The notes: generated by a model from the sequence alone, not told the origin. Shown: positions 23,481 through 35,657, numbered from the stretch's first letter. The stretch: 64,000 nucleotides of DNA from Sequoia sempervirens (GCA_007258455.2 VDFB02115131.1:1-64000); one strand, 5' to 3'. Made by a program: numbers and translations.

Positions 23481-26059
23481 CACTTACAGGTTTGTCCTAG
23501 AATAGATTTTTGGGTCCACTTGGTTGGGGTGGACATGGTAGTGTTTCATGTGGTTGGGTTTGGTGCACCCCAAAAGGACATAAAAGTCATTAAGATTTAC
23601 CCATCCTACTCATGCCAAGTAACCAAAAAAAAGATTCTTCTTTTTGGTAATTGGTTTCTAGACATATCAATTATGTAAAATTAAAAAAAAAATCTACTAT
23701 TGAATATGGAAATCGATATTGTAATTTTTATTTGTGAAATTGTATTGCAACAACAAAAAAAGAATTTCTCTCATGGCTAGCTTTTTACATTCATGATCAA
23801 TTTTCAATTCAAATGGTTTTCCTAATAAGAAATATCTCCATTTTTGAACTACATGCATTATTGATTCCAATGTTAAATCATGAGGTACACAATTTTAATT
23901 TAGGGTGAATGCAAGATCACGATGAGTCAAAAAATTCCTCTAAGTGACAATGAAAATACTAAAAGATAGACTTAAGCAACTTCACATGAAAATTTAAATA
24001 ATTTATTAACAAAATTTTAAAAATATGTAGGAATAGAATTTGTGAAAAATCAAATGTAGTTTATATGCTACTATTTTCTTTGGGAGAAATAAATTTACTT
24101 GGTAAAATTTGAAATTTTAATGAAGCATTATAATTTTTTTTTAAAATGTGTCATTCTGCCCAACCTAAGTATGAGACTTTTTTTCAATCTTTAAATAGAA
24201 CTAAAGGACACGCCTAGATGTAAAACATACTATTTTGAAAATTATCTATAAGTAAATAATTAGTTATGATTTTCCTACTAGTATATTTTAAAAATATTAA
24301 AAATAATTTTCTCACCAATCTAACTTGGTAAAAATATGATTTTTTTTTTCCTAAAATCTATAGCTAGTGAAGCATAGATTGTGACACATATTTTGGATTT
24401 GAAGAAGATGAAATAGTTTGAAAGTTTTGGATGTTCTTTAATTAGTCTCAATCAAGACTTCAGACATAGTGCATGTATAAAGTCATTAATAATTACTTAT
24501 CAAATTTATAATCATATCTTATATGTGTAGAATGTTGATTGTTTCCAATATAAACACTTTTCATTTCATCAAATTCAGATAAAGAAAAAGGTCATCAACA
24601 TGAAGAATGAAGTCACAAAAAGAGGATGAAACTTCTAAACACATTGGACTGGTTGACCCATCAAGCTTGACACTCCCAAGCCTAAATCCAATATACTCTT
24701 GAGGCAAAAGGTTCATGTCAAAAAATGGATATTTGTCATGAATATTTTTATTAATAGATATCAAATTTAAATAATAGATATATATTTTATAAGAGTGTTT
24801 TTTGTTCAATTTATGTGTTAACAAATAGATATCCATTTTGGTCATGGTGAAAAATGAACAAAATCATTTATTGGGCCTCTAGTAACAACCCCCACAAATG
24901 CTTTGATCTCAAGAAGATCGTGATTTTTGCACATTATAGACAAAATCATGCTTTTGTACACTCTTTGACACAAAATTTGATTATATTAATTATTAGGTTG
25001 ATTTTTTTGTATAATGTCCAACAATAGTCATTGTAAAGCCAAAAGAAAGAGAAAACTTGAAGTGGAGGAAATAAAAGCAATTATGAAAAAATATAGAGGA
25101 AGGAAGATAGTTGGGATAAAAGGTATGATGGATATTTTTGAAGGTGAAGGTTTTTCTTTACCTTTAAAAGACATTCAAATTGAAGTTTTTAATGTTGAAT
25201 ATAATGAAATATTTTTAAAAAATAAAATAATTATGATATTGAAAATAAAAATGTTGAACATGAAAGTGAAAATTGTGTAAAATATTATGAAACAACTATT
25301 GACAAGAGTAATATCATATATAAAAAGAAGAAAAATATATGCATATGTTTGAAGAATATGGATAGAAACCCCATGATATTGAAATTGTACTCCATCATTC
25401 ACTTGTTCATAACATTAACAAAGTTGATAACACACATGAAATAATGAAAATCAATGTATCTCCAAATTGCATAAGAAGAGTGAACCTTTCTAAAGAAGAA
25501 AATGAAATTCTGCATCCATCATTTTCTAATGAACCTGATAAAATTGTAAGACATTCTAGAACCCCAACATGGTTACTTGAAATTAATGAGAACATAATAG
25601 AAAGTATTGAAGGAAAGTGGTCATCATGAAATTTTTGGTTGTGGCTTAAAAAAAAATCAATGAATATTTTTCCAATAAACCATTAATTGAACAATGCCAA
25701 CTTTTTGTATTACTAAAGATGTATAAAATGAGACCTTTACTAAATACATTAAAGGTTTAGGTAAGCAAAATGTTTGGTCAAAAGAAAATTATCCTTAAAA
25801 GTATTTTTAAAGCACTCAATTTTATTGGAAAGATTAGTAAGAAGAAAAATAAAAGTTGCTCGTAGAGTAATAACAAACTCAGTAGCAAGTAAAAAATTAA
25901 TTAAGACAACAACAACCAATCTAATGATAAATCTCACTTGGCACAAAAATCAGAATGTTGTTAATGATGGTGTAATAGAAGCAAAACATGTTAAAAAATA
26001 CAATAACAAACACCATCACATTATGAAAACAAATTCCAATAACAAAATATTCAACATAG
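23481..26059. other. Unassigned; probably decayed 5' part of a gypsy element
   Basis: There is no firm domain. The plus-strand frames 25014-25280, 25444-25629 and 25774-26172 lie immediately upstream of a recognisable gypsy gag tail. Their basic, Lys/Asn-rich translations would suit gag linker sequence, but no gag core motif is visible. A minus-strand frame, 24561-24845, ends in FILHVDDLFL, weakly recalling a copia RT YVDD box, but the flanking RT motifs are absent. Confidence 0.35.
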
Positions 26060-26264
26060 CATCACAATACTTCAAGGAAAGCCTAGGAAAAACAATCAAC
26101 CCAAATGCAAATACACCCCTTTTGGGGAACCAATATAAGTGGTTTTTTATAAAATTTCCCAAGATTACTTGATTTAATTTCTAATGATAAATAGTTTTAT
26201 GAAAATCAACATAAAGTCGCATGGTACAAAGATGATGAATATTTTGAATACTATAGGTGAAAAG
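26060..26264 (+). pseudogene. gag: gypsy gag C-terminal region, left part
   Basis: One frame reads PFGEPI, a stop, then VVFYKISQDYLI, the linker that precedes the gag zinc-binding motif in this gypsy group. A second frame ends WYKDDEYFEYYR at 26259, equivalent to the family's W(Y)xxxxYCxYHR. The first cysteine and the histidine of the usual motif are replaced by F and Y. The reading frame stops at the border of the inserted LTR at 26265 and resumes at 27118. Confidence 0.75.
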
Positions 26265-27117
26265 TGATGAGAGTCACAACATGAGACTTAGAAAAGCACA
26301 CAATAGAGGCAACAATAGAATTATTATTATTTATTGGAAATATGTTCTTGTTACAAATAAATTACATTCTAGAGGATCGAATCCTCACAAGCTGCAATAC
26401 ATGCAACATTTACTATTTCTAAAAAGAAATTCACCCTTTCCCAATACAATTTCCTCTATTCCAATCCCCCCCAGAATTCCAAAATGAGTCCTAAATAGCC
26501 TTTTTCCGGCTTGGAGCAAAAAATACAATTTGAATTTTGAATGTAGGCGGTTGGGCATTGAAATTTAAAATTTGAAATTTAGAAATTGAGTCCCGATTCA
26601 AAAATTGGCAATTTTTCAAAATTTTACCAACTTCTGGAAGCCATAAATTTTGATCTGGGACTCCGTTTGATGCACCATTTGAACTGTTGGAAAGGTCTTG
26701 GAGTGTAGAATGTTCTCTAAAATTTCTTTGTCGATTCTGACGATTTCTAGGCCCATACAGGACCGTTTAGTGCCTCAAACCGGACTTAGAAGAGTTTTCG
26801 GGTCAATTTTGGGAAACTGAAACTTATTCATCTTTCAAACTAGGAATGATCTTGGCCTGATTCTTTTTCCAAAGTGTCTAATTTTTTGTCCTGAAGCTTC
26901 TCATAAATTTTTGCCTCGTCATACCTTCAAATTCATACCTACTAAAAATAGCAGTTTGACCAGAAAAAGTAGAAAAGAAGTTTTGAGAGTTGGGGATTCT
27001 TATTCAACAAAAAGGGTATCTAGAAATGCAAAAACATCTACCAAAAAGATAACAGAAAGGAAATATATTTTTGGGTGATGTAGGATTACCCTTACACCAC
27101 TGGATGCTCCTGCATCA
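26265..27117 (-). mobile_element. Solo LTR, 853 bp, inserted in gypsy gag
   Basis: The segment begins TGATG and ends CATCA (perfect inverted ends) and interrupts the gag zinc motif of the surrounding gypsy relic. Flanking 5-mers are AAAAG on the left and AAAAC on the right, a target-site duplication with one change. Its right end (tgggtgatg-aggattacc to ggatgctcctgcatca) matches the right end of the 860-bp LTR at 42047-42906. That second LTR directly follows a reverse-strand chromodomain, so this copy is read as minus-strand. No internal element sequence remains, as expected after LTR-LTR recombination. Confidence 0.8.
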
Positions 27118-27306
27118 AAAACGACACCACACATCCAAATGTATGAAATTAAAAAATCATATCCAAGATTTAATTTATAGAGAAGTTAACGTTGAAGTCC
27201 AAACCTCTCAATCCTCTTTTGATCAATTAGACATATACACACAACCTTTTCCTCTGCATGATGAAGGTGAATCTACAAAAATAGGTTTCTTACACATACA
27301 TGAATA
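27118..27306 (+). pseudogene. gag: gypsy gag C-terminal region, right part
   Basis: The frame resumes as KRHHTSKCMKLKNHIQDLI, the second half of the gypsy motif normally written GHxTxxCxxLKxxIxDLI. It continues through an acidic linker to a stop at 27305-27307. Together with the left part it shows that the inserted LTR landed within a formerly continuous gag frame. The His and Cys of this half are retained. Confidence 0.8.
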
Positions 27307-27599
27307 ATATTAAAACCCCATCATAAGATTAAGTCATAGGTCGCATTGAATAATTTCATAACTAAGTAGCTATTGTAACCATAAAAGCAACTAATTGTGA
27401 TATCACTACAAGACATGGTCGAGTCACCATTCAAGAGGCTTCATCCCATTCTCCATCCATGACTAAATACAATATCCTTGACCAGCTAGGTAAAACACTT
27501 GTAAAAATATCTATCCTAGAGCTACTTAGGACATCACCCATGTATAATAAAATATTAGATAAATTTTTATAAGAACCACAAATTCTAAGTGCCTTCAAA

Positions 27600-28095
27600 T
27601 TTAATCAATTTTAATCCATGATAGGACACCTCTCTTCACCACATCACCTTGTATTTGTAGATAAATACTTTCATTTTGAATCATGCCACAATAAAGCATT
27701 CCACATCATGGTCCTTATCCATAAACACAAAATCCAACATGTCCTAATCGATGGTGGATTAGGACTCAACTTATGTAATTCAAAATGAATAAAAATGTAG
27801 GGATATTATGAAGGTGGCATTGATCCCCAAAGTAAAATCATCATTAAAGCATATGATGATGTTGAGTTTGGATAGGCTAGAACCATAAAATTTCCCATAC
27901 AAGTTGGACATATTACCATGGGGACTAAATGTAAGGTTTTAGACCTTGATCTTCCCTATAATATTCTTCTAGGTTGACCATGGATACATTCCATGTAGGT
28001 TGTCCCTTCCACATACCATCAATGTGTCAAATTTCTATATAATGGTAACAAATTCACTATCCCTGAAGACCCTCAACCTTTCTAATATTATATTT
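27600..28095 (+). pseudogene. pro: gypsy aspartic protease domain
   Basis: The plus-strand translation gives VLIDGGLGLNLCNSK at about 27745-27790, then a stretch with IIIKAYDDVEFG, VGHITMGTKCKVLDLDLPYN and ILLG-PWIHSM and ending in STYHQCVKFLYNG. This is the gypsy protease core. The catalytic triad normally D-S/G-G is D-G-G here, and the ILLGRPW motif has a stop at the Arg position. Several in-frame stops make it non-functional. Its position between gag tail and RT is as expected. Confidence 0.82.
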
Positions 28096-28439
28096 TCTTA
28101 GAAAGGAGATATAATCATTCACATAATTGTCCAACAAATTATGTTGCACACTCTTCTTTAACCTACATAGACCCTTCTATACTCAAACCATCTACTTCAC
28201 ATGACATTCCTAATATTAGGGATAAAATAATTGACATAGGATATGGAGAATATCGACTCAATGATTATTTCTATCAAGAAAAATTCTCACTCTCTTCTAG
28301 GTCTCATGGTCAACTATGGCCTCTCAAGATAGAATAAGAGGTGAATTTTCAAAGCTTCAAATATTGTAAACTCTTTGATAAAGAATACATTGAAGATGAC
28401 ATAAACTCATGGCTTTATAGAGATCAAAATAAATAGATT

Positions 28440-28610
28440 ATAATCATATAGATAGAATAGTATCCTAAGGGTCATCAAATATGTACGAATATGGGCTACA
28501 AAGGTAAGGGTGTAGGAATACATGAGAAAGGGATACTAGAACCAATGTAGCCTCAAGATAATATGGGTTGTAAGGACTTGGATATGTCTCATCGAAAATA
28601 GTACCTAAAG
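28440..28610 (+). pseudogene. gypsy G-patch-like segment
   Basis: The plus strand reads MGYKGKGVGIHEKGILEP at about 28488-28540, followed by PQDNMGCKDLG. Several plant gypsy lineages carry this glycine-rich G-patch-type motif between protease and RT. Stops flank it on both sides. Its function in the family is not established. Confidence 0.65.
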
Positions 28611-29099
28611 AACCTAATGTATCATCACAAAAGAAACTAAAATCTCTCATGTCATCAACAGTAACAATGGGGAACCAACAAAGACTCTTTTGAACATATT
28701 TCCTAGCCATTCATGACACAAGCATCATTACCATCACATCATCTAGTTCCATCAAACTTCTACTTTTATATCCTGACTTAATAGATTGGGACCAACAAGG
28801 ATCACCCACTCTTGACACATTCTAGAATGATGAACCAATCACCAAAATCATGGGAATTTGAGAGCACATACAATTGGGAGATCACAAATTAGGGTTGAAT
28901 ATCTAACTCAATAATGCTACATATTTTTGGCAATAGGCCTCTTTCCTTTGTCATAAAAAAGTATCCCTTGGTGAAAACCTTGATGAGGCACTTTTAGACC
29001 ATACAAAAGTTTAAAAAAAAAGATGTATCTTCTAGTGAAAACCTCTATGAGGTGCTAGAAGATGAGGCATTTGACAAAATTCCCCATTATAAATAAAAA

Positions 29100-29947
29100 C
29101 CTATTATATTAGTGGAAGAAAAATAAATCAATTTTGGAACCAAAGAAATGTCAAAGATCATTTTCATGGTTGCATCATTAACCGAAGAAGAAAATTAGGA
29201 TATAGTAGCTTTTTTTCCAAAGAAGATCTAAGAATTTTTCTTGGTGCTATTTATATATGCTAGGCATCGACCCCTCATTAGTATTACATAATTTGGTATT
29301 ATATCCCATTCAAGAGAAAGCTAAGAAATATACATCCACAAATCACCCTCTTAGTAAAAACAAAATTGTAGAAAATTCTAGAGTTGGGATTCATCCATCC
29401 TATTTACTATCTAGAATGGGTTTCTAACTTTCTACGAGCTTCAAAATCTATTGTGGGTATTTGCATATGCACATAGTTTAGAGATCTCAACAATTCATGT
29501 ATAAAAGATGATTTCTTGCTACCTAAAATTGATATAATAATAGACTCAATAGTGATACATGAGATTCTCTCATTAATGGATGGATTTTTAGGATATAATC
29601 AAATTAGGATAGTTGAGGAAGACCAACATAAAAATTCTTTCATCTCCCCTTAGGGAACTTTTTGTTATCAATTAATGCCAATTAGACTTAAAAATGTGAG
29701 ATCAACATATCAAAGAGCTATGACAATGATCTTCAATGACTTTCTTCATGACATAATCGAGGACTATGTTGACAACCTTTTGGACAAGTCAACAACAAGA
29801 AAGGGATATTTCCATGTACTAGAATGAATATTTGATTACTTAGAGAAATATAAAACTATGCCTAAATCCAAAGAAATGTGTATTCAATGTTACCTTTGGA
29901 AAAATCTTAGGATTTCTTGTATCAAAATAAGGTATTGAGGTTGATCC
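29100..29947 (+). pseudogene. pol: gypsy reverse transcriptase, truncated
   Basis: The translation runs from an FGTKEMSKIIFMVASLTEEE leader through PGIDPSL (as LGIDPSL-like), REKLRNIHPQI, ELGFIHPIYYLEWVSN, then SLMDGFLGYNQIRIVEEDQH and GTFCYQLMPIRLKNVRSTYQ. It reaches DYVDNLLDKSTTRKGYFHVL near 29768-29820 and ends at IEVDP, where the copia LTR starts at 29948. The catalytic YVDD is YVDN, so the last aspartate is lost, and several stops and frameshifts are present. The cut point is precise and shows that the copia insertion is younger. Confidence 0.85.
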
Positions 29948-31198
29948 TGTTGGAAAAACAAGGACAAACAACTGAGAGGGGGGTGTGAATTAGTTGTCAT
30001 AGAATATTTAAAATTTTCAAACTTAACTTAACTTAATCTTAGATCCGATGAATGAACAATAAACCATAAAAAATCAGCACATCAAAAACACAAAGAACAC
30101 CAAGATTTTAATGTGGAAACCCTGTTAGGAGAAAAACCATGGTGGATGTCAGTCCACAATATTATACCCTGCCAAAAATATAAAGAAGTATGAATGGGAA
30201 TGCACATGCATTCAAGCACATTTCCTAGAGCTCACTACTCAATTACAAGAGGGTTCACTACCCAAGAAATATTTGGATTAAAACCATCTAGATTGTGAAC
30301 TGAGAAAATAGCATCTGCTAATGCCTAATTATAGTCTCAGTTAAGAACATGAACACTTCTTCACTCTTCTTCACACTCTGCTTCTACCTTCAAATGATCT
30401 AAAAAATATTTGCACACAAGACACACACTTCACACTTACACACTTCAACACACTTATTCACTCTTCCAAATGATAAAACAATCGCTCTTATATATCCGCA
30501 ACATGGAATTACATTGCTTCAAGTTGGCCACAAAGAAATAATAAAATAATTACAAATAGTCAGCCAAAAATACATAAAGATTATTCATGCGAATCAACCA
30601 AGGTCGGCCACAACATAGTTTAGACCCAAATCAACAACTCCAACACAAAAATACTTCAATTGATTTCTCCTAGAAGATCAACAACACGCTTCAACACCTA
30701 GTCGGTCATGAACATGAAAAACATGAACATGTAAGAGAAACTCTCAGATCACGAGCACAACGATCAACACAGACATGCATCACAGATAGAGCATGAACTA
30801 GAAACATCCACAAACACCATGAAACACCAGAGAATCATCTGCAACAAGTAAACTAACTGAAATCACATGATCTTCATTCAAGAACACAAACTGAAGTGAC
30901 ATAAAAATTGTCAAAATACAAATCTTCCTAACTTGATCAAATCTTCACGTGGATCTCTGAAACTTGACATGGATAAACTAGATACACTTAGCAAGAAACC
31001 CTTTAGTCCAAAAAAACTGATCATCAACGTGTTTATCACACCAACAGACTGATCTTCACTTCTCCATTGACCACTTGTATCACTTCTTATTACAATTTTC
31101 TCAATATCCTCGACATATGCAACTTCTAATACATCAATGCTAATAGTGTTGACATCAATGAAAACCACATATCAGAAACACAACCACAACATCCAACA
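29948..31198 (-). mobile_element. copia 3' LTR, complete (1251 bp)
   Basis: It begins TGTTGG and ends CCAACA, perfect 6-bp inverted ends. Its first 250 bp match the partial copy that starts at 35672, including acaccaagatttt(a/t)atgtgg, tggatgt(c/t)agtccacaatat and gggaatgcacatgcattca. Differences between the two copies are frequent enough to imply an old insertion. Confidence 0.92.
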
Positions 31199-31212
31199 AT
31201 ATCCCCCTTTGG
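31199..31212 (-). promoter_or_regulatory. copia polypurine tract
   Basis: On the minus strand this is CCAAAGGGGGATAT directly before the LTR end, the plus-strand DNA primer of the element. A second, similar A/G run (minus-strand aaagggggaaaag, about 31318-31330) lies further inside the element and could be an older duplicate. Confidence 0.75.
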
Positions 31213-31487
31213 CATTGATGGAAACACATGATGTGAAAAATACCATCAACACAACAACACTTAATCCTCCTTAGGTTCTGACTCTTCTCCTCAACTCAGA
31301 AATATTTTTCACGTTGCACTTTTCCCCCTTTGACATCAATGGAAAAGATAAGAATTATGTTTCCACATACAAGCTCTGAACCACATATCTGCACATCTAA
31401 CTACTCCCCTTGAGTAGCAGGCACCACAACATCAATCTGGATCAAAGTATGATCATGAAACACAGATTGCTGCAAACCAATGCATCT

Positions 31488-32102
31488 CTAGTTCATATCA
31501 GGAGGGGTAACCACCCCTAGCATCCCTCTGAGATACTCAAAAGTATCTTTTGGCAATGGATTGGTGAAAATGTCTACAATTTGTTCTTTGGTAGGCACAT
31601 AATCCAGTCTAACTTCTTTCTCACTTACTTTCTCCCTTAGGAAGTGGAACTTGATTGATATATGCTTGGTCTTAGAGTGTAGCACCAGATTCATCGATAT
31701 GCTTATTGTAATTGAGTTGTCATAGTGTATGACAATAGGCTCATCATTTACTACTCTGATATCTTTTAGCATTTGTTTCATCCACAGTACTTGAGTACAA
31801 TTATTTGCAACAACAATGTACTCTACCTCAACAGTAGATAGGGAAATAGAATTTTGCTTTTTACTCAACCAAGACACCATCTTCTTCCCTAGGAAGAAGG
31901 CACTACCACTAGTGCTTTTCCTGTCATCTACATCTCCTACCCAATCCACATCAGTATAGGCACTCAAGATAAGATCATCTTTAGGATACCAAAGCCCAAA
32001 ATCAATGGTTCCTTTCAGATATCTAAAAATTATCTTCACAATAGTCACATGAGATTCTTTTGAGTCAGCTTGAAATCTAGCAACCATACACACAACATTC
32101 AT
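31488..32102 (-). pseudogene. pol: copia RNase H domain
   Basis: An open frame of 204 codons covers the end of RT-RNase H: SAYTDVDWVGDVDDRKSTSG, FFLGKKMVSWLSKKQNSISL, STVEVEYIVVANNCTQVLWM, HYDNSITISISMN, HSKTKHISIKFHFLREKVSE and LDYVPTKEQIVDIFTNPLPK. The first Asp, the Glu of VEVEY and the Asp of YDNS are kept, so the RNase H catalytic core is largely preserved. Substitutions against the usual wording (A to V in the AEAEY box) mark decay. It ends in LRGMLGVVTPP, the normal carboxyl end of this copia group. Confidence 0.92.
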
Positions 32103-32980
32103 GATGTTTGGTCTGGTCTAAGTCAAATACAACAATCCACCAATCATTGACCTGTATCTTGTTTGATTTTCCTTAGGAGAATCATCATTCTGTGTTAATT
32201 TGGATCTGATTACCATGGGTGTACCAATAGGCTTTGAGCCTTCCATGCCAAAATTCTTCAACAACTCTCTCACATATTTGGACTAAGATATGAAAATCCC
32301 ATTGTTTAACTGAGTAACTTGCAATCCTAGAAAGAACTTCATCTCTCTAATCATACTCATTTCAAATTCACTTTTCAATTCATCAGCAAACTTCATACAT
32401 AGATCATCATCACCTCCAAAAAAATGGCATCAACAAAGACTTCAATAATCAACTCTTTATCATGATCCAACTTAAAATACAAGTTGTTGTCAATAGTACC
32501 TTTATTGAATCCAAGCTTCAATAAGTATTTATCCAATCTAGCATACTAGACTCTGGGGGCTTGCTTGAGTCCATACAAAGCTTTCTTCAATCAGAAAACC
32601 ATGTCTTCCTTATCAGTCAGTTGAAATCTATTTGGTTGTTCAACATATACCTCTTCTTCTAACTCACCATTCAGAAAAGCTTATTTCACATCCATTTGAT
32701 AGACTTTGTAGTTCTTATATGCAGCATAAGAAAGAAATAATCTTACAGCTTCAATTCTGGCAATAGGGGCAAAGGTTTCTTCAAAATCAATACCTTCCAT
32801 TTGTGAATACCCTTTACATACCAGTCTTGCTTTATTCCAAACCACTTCACCTTGTTCATTCAGCTTATTCTGAAAAACCCATTTAGTACCAATTACATTT
32901 TTATCTTTAGGTCTGGGAACAAGAATCCATGTATCATTCTTTTCAATCCGCATCAATTCTTCCTTCATAGCTTCCATCTA
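32103..32980 (-). pseudogene. pol: copia reverse transcriptase domain
   Basis: The minus strand gives [63 protein letters not shown] then a stop, AFLNGELEEEVYVEQP, LKKALYGLKQAPR and a catalytic box. The box normally read YVDD is FVDA, so the second catalytic Asp is lost. A stop replaces the serine/threonine after MDVK, and stops and frameshifts accumulate after the box (about 32130-32400). The enzyme would copy the element RNA in the cytoplasmic particle; this copy cannot. Confidence 0.9.
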
Positions 32981-33274
32981 ATGTTCATCATTGCAAGCTT
33001 CATTGACATTGTTAGGCTCAGTCTTGGAAATAAAACAATACTCCTCTGTAATCCTTCTTCTAGTCTGCACACCTTTATTCTTATCTCCTATACTTTGATC
33101 TTCAGAATGATTTAACCTTACATACCTCTGAATTTTAGGATTCTCTCTCACTTCTGGTTCTTCTGTTCTTTCTTCTACACTTCTACTTGTCTCTCTTTCC
33201 TGACTTTCTTGATTCACCAGAACAATTTGAACTTGATTATGTGTCTAAGCATTCTTCCCTTGGTCTTTACTAAC

Positions 33275-34110
33275 TTACCGGTCATTTGAATAATATCCAC
33301 AGTATCTGGATGATCTAGCAGAGTCCTCATCAACTTTGACATTTGTACTTTCAACCATTTTTCTCAATCTTCTATTATAGCACCGGTAAGCCTTTCTTTT
33401 AGTAGAGTAACCTAGAAAGATTCCTTCATTGCTCCTTGCATCAAACTTTCCTATTTCCTCATCTATCTTAATATAACACTTGCTTCCAAAGATCTTGAAA
33501 TATTTAACAGTAAACTTATAACTAAACCATAGCTCAAAAGGAGTCTTACCAGAAATACCATTGACATTTACCCAGTTTAGAGTGTACACAACAGTGCTTA
33601 CAACTTCTCTCCAATAGATGTGAGGCACATTTCCTTCCATCATCATTGTTCTAGCAACATCCAAAATTGTTCTATTCTTTCTGTCAACAAATCCATTTTG
33701 TTGAGGGGTTCGAGGAGCAAATAACTATCTTTTGACTCCATGCTCTTCACAGAAAGCATTGAACTCCCAGGAGGCGAATTCACTACCTCTTTCTGACCTT
33801 AGACAATTGATCTTTAAATCTGTCTCATTCTCTGTCATAGCTTTGAAACTTTTGAACTTCTCTAATACTTCACATTTTTCTCTTAAGAAAGCAACCCATA
33901 TCATCCTAGAGTAATCGTCAATAAGTAGCATAAAGTACCTTTCTCCTTGTAGACTTCTAATTCTGGAGGGACTGCATAGATCAGTATGAACCAACTCCAG
34001 TATTCCATTAGAATGATGTTGTTTGCTTTGAAAAGAAACTCTAGTCTATTTTCCCATCTGACATTCCTTGCATATTGTGTTAGTAGGCTTCACTAGCTTA
34101 GGTAGATCTC
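33275..34110 (-). pseudogene. pol: copia integrase core
   Basis: Frames 33725-33994 and 33275-33664 on the minus strand form the rve integrase core: HTDLCSPSRIRSLQGERYFM, DDYSRMIWVAFLREK, then LRSERGSEFASWEF, and after one stop PQQNGFVDRKNRTILDVART. The D-D-E triad is altered: the first Asp (HTD) is kept, the second is Glu (normally SDRG, here SERG), and the final Glu is Asp (normally VERKNRT, here VDRKNRT). Downstream wording WREVVSTVVYTLN and TPFELWF is typical of copia. The zinc-binding HHCC part upstream (to about 34110) is broken. Confidence 0.9.
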
Positions 34111-34229
34111 TTACTTCTTGAGTGGAGCTTACCTTGACAATGTTATCAAAATTCACATGACACAACCTCCTATGCCATAACCAACTTTCATCCACTTGAG
34201 CAATCAAACAACTTATGTCAGCACTCAGG

Positions 34230-34570
34230 TGAAAAATTTACCTTTTGTCTTTGTACCTGAAGCAATTTCACTTCTAGAGCTTCCAAGTATCCTGCATCTT
34301 CCATCTTTGAATTGAAGATTGTAACCTTTTTCCACCATCTATCCAACACTCAATACGTTATGCTTCAAGCCTTCAACATAAAGAACATCATTAGTTTTAT
34401 ATTTACCACCAAGACAAATAGATCCTCTAACATGAATCACACTAGCATTGTTATCTCTGAATCTTACAACCCCACTGTCATATTTATTTAGACTTACAAA
34501 TTTGCTTTTGTCACCAGTCACATGATGTGAGCATCCGATATCAGTGACCCACTCATCATTTTCTTCAATT
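34230..34570 (-). pseudogene. pro: copia protease and gag-pre-integrase segment
   Basis: The minus strand reads WVTDIGCSHHVTGDKSKFVS, the copia protease start. The active-site triplet D-S-G is D-I-G, so the catalytic environment is changed. It continues with YDSGVVRFRDNNASVIHVRG, DVLYVEGLKHNVLSVG, a stop, and GYNLQFKDGRCRIL, the stretch leading to the GAG-pre-integrase domain. The single main open frame is 34339-34521. Confidence 0.88.
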
Positions 34571-34716
34571 CGGGCTACAAGAGCTTTCTAAACTTTAGCA
34601 AATTTAGTAGCCATCAGACCATTTTCCTTGATAGCAATGAAAGCCCATTCATCTTCATTTCCATTCTCTTTATCAAATTCTTCATCAGTCACACCTTCTT
34701 CAACATACTAACATTT

Positions 34717-35616
34717 CTTTTAAAATTTAGGTTTGTAAGGCTTGGACCTAGGAACTCTTTCAAGACACCTTGAAGCAAAATGACCTATTTTGCTGCAAGA
34801 GAAACATTTAATAGGCAACTTTCCTTTGTACTTACCTTGTCCTCTGCCTTCTTTCTTCACAATCAATGCTTCCAGTTCTTCTACCTCTCTTTCTTCATCT
34901 TCAAGTTGTTTCATCTCTTCCTCATACTTGAATGTCTTTCTAGAACTTTCTCCTGGATCATATCTTTGCTTGTTTCTTCTGGATACAAAAGCCTTAAGTG
35001 CAGATTCAGTCTTAGGGGCAAAATCACCAAATTCACTCAACTCAAAGGAAACACGTTTTCCAATCAGCATATCTCTTGTCGTAGTTGTTACTGTTTTGAG
35101 CTCTTCAATAGCATGAGCCTTTGATTTGTAAGAAGGAGGCAATGATCTGAGCACTTTAGCTACAATTTCTTGTTCATCCAAATTACCATCGGCACATCTA
35201 ATACCCATCACAAGTTCATTTACTCTTTGCATATAAGAAGACATATTTTCATCTTCACCCATCTTCAAGGTTTCATACTTGCCTTTCAAACTTGTTAGCT
35301 TAGCGATCTTCACAAGTGTATCTCCATACAAAGTCTCTAGCTTCTTCTAGATCTCATGAGCTATCTTCAGATCCATCACATTTGTCATTTTTGAATCCGT
35401 CAGAGCACTCAACAAAGCTTCAACAACTTTGATATTAATCTCAGCCTCTTTAATCCCATCAAGAGTGGAAGGACCATTCTGAGGAATAATATATTTTTTC
35501 TTTGTAATCTTCTAGAAGGGTTCAACAATACATATCAAATGACATTCTATCTTGGCTTTCCACAGTTGGTAATTTGTTCCATCGAATCTAGGACTATCCT
35601 TCTTGTATGATGCCAT
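34717..35616 (-). pseudogene. gag: copia gag (UBN2-type) with zinc knuckle
   Basis: It starts at an ATG (35616-35614) with PRFDGTNYQLWKAKIECHL, the usual copia gag beginning. It has two in-frame stops (about 35512 and 35348), then an uninterrupted 203-codon stretch, 35331-34720, containing KYETLKMGEDENMSSYMQRV, LPPSYKSKAHAIEELK and a CCHC zinc knuckle CFSCSKIGHFASRC with all four ligands intact. A stop at 34720 separates it from the protease. Gag forms the intracellular particle and the knuckle binds element RNA. Only a few stops separate this from an open frame. Confidence 0.9.
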
Positions 35617-35657
35617 CTTGGATCACCTCAAGCTTTTAAACTTCTTCAGAGGAACCT

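Larger units (their letters stand above)
26060..29947 (+). mobile_element. Ty3/gypsy relic, split by two younger insertions
   Basis: In order on the plus strand are a gag C-terminal linker, a gag zinc-finger-like motif, an aspartic protease, a G-patch-like segment and reverse transcriptase, the order of a plant Ty3/gypsy element. It carries many stops and frameshifts. It is interrupted at 26265-27117 by a solo LTR and ends abruptly at 29947 in RT where a copia LTR begins. RNase H, integrase and its own LTRs were not found; the 3' half should lie beyond the copia element, which runs into an assembly gap. Confidence 0.85.

Noticed and set aside
24561..24845. copia RT fragment (FILHVDDLFL)
   Set aside because: Only a box of a few residues resembles YVDD; neither upstream nor downstream RT motifs can be read, so it is too weak to annotate as RT.
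34780..35124. Plus-strand frames inside the copia gag
   Set aside because: They are shadows of the reverse-strand gag frame, which has the zinc knuckle and UBN2 wording.
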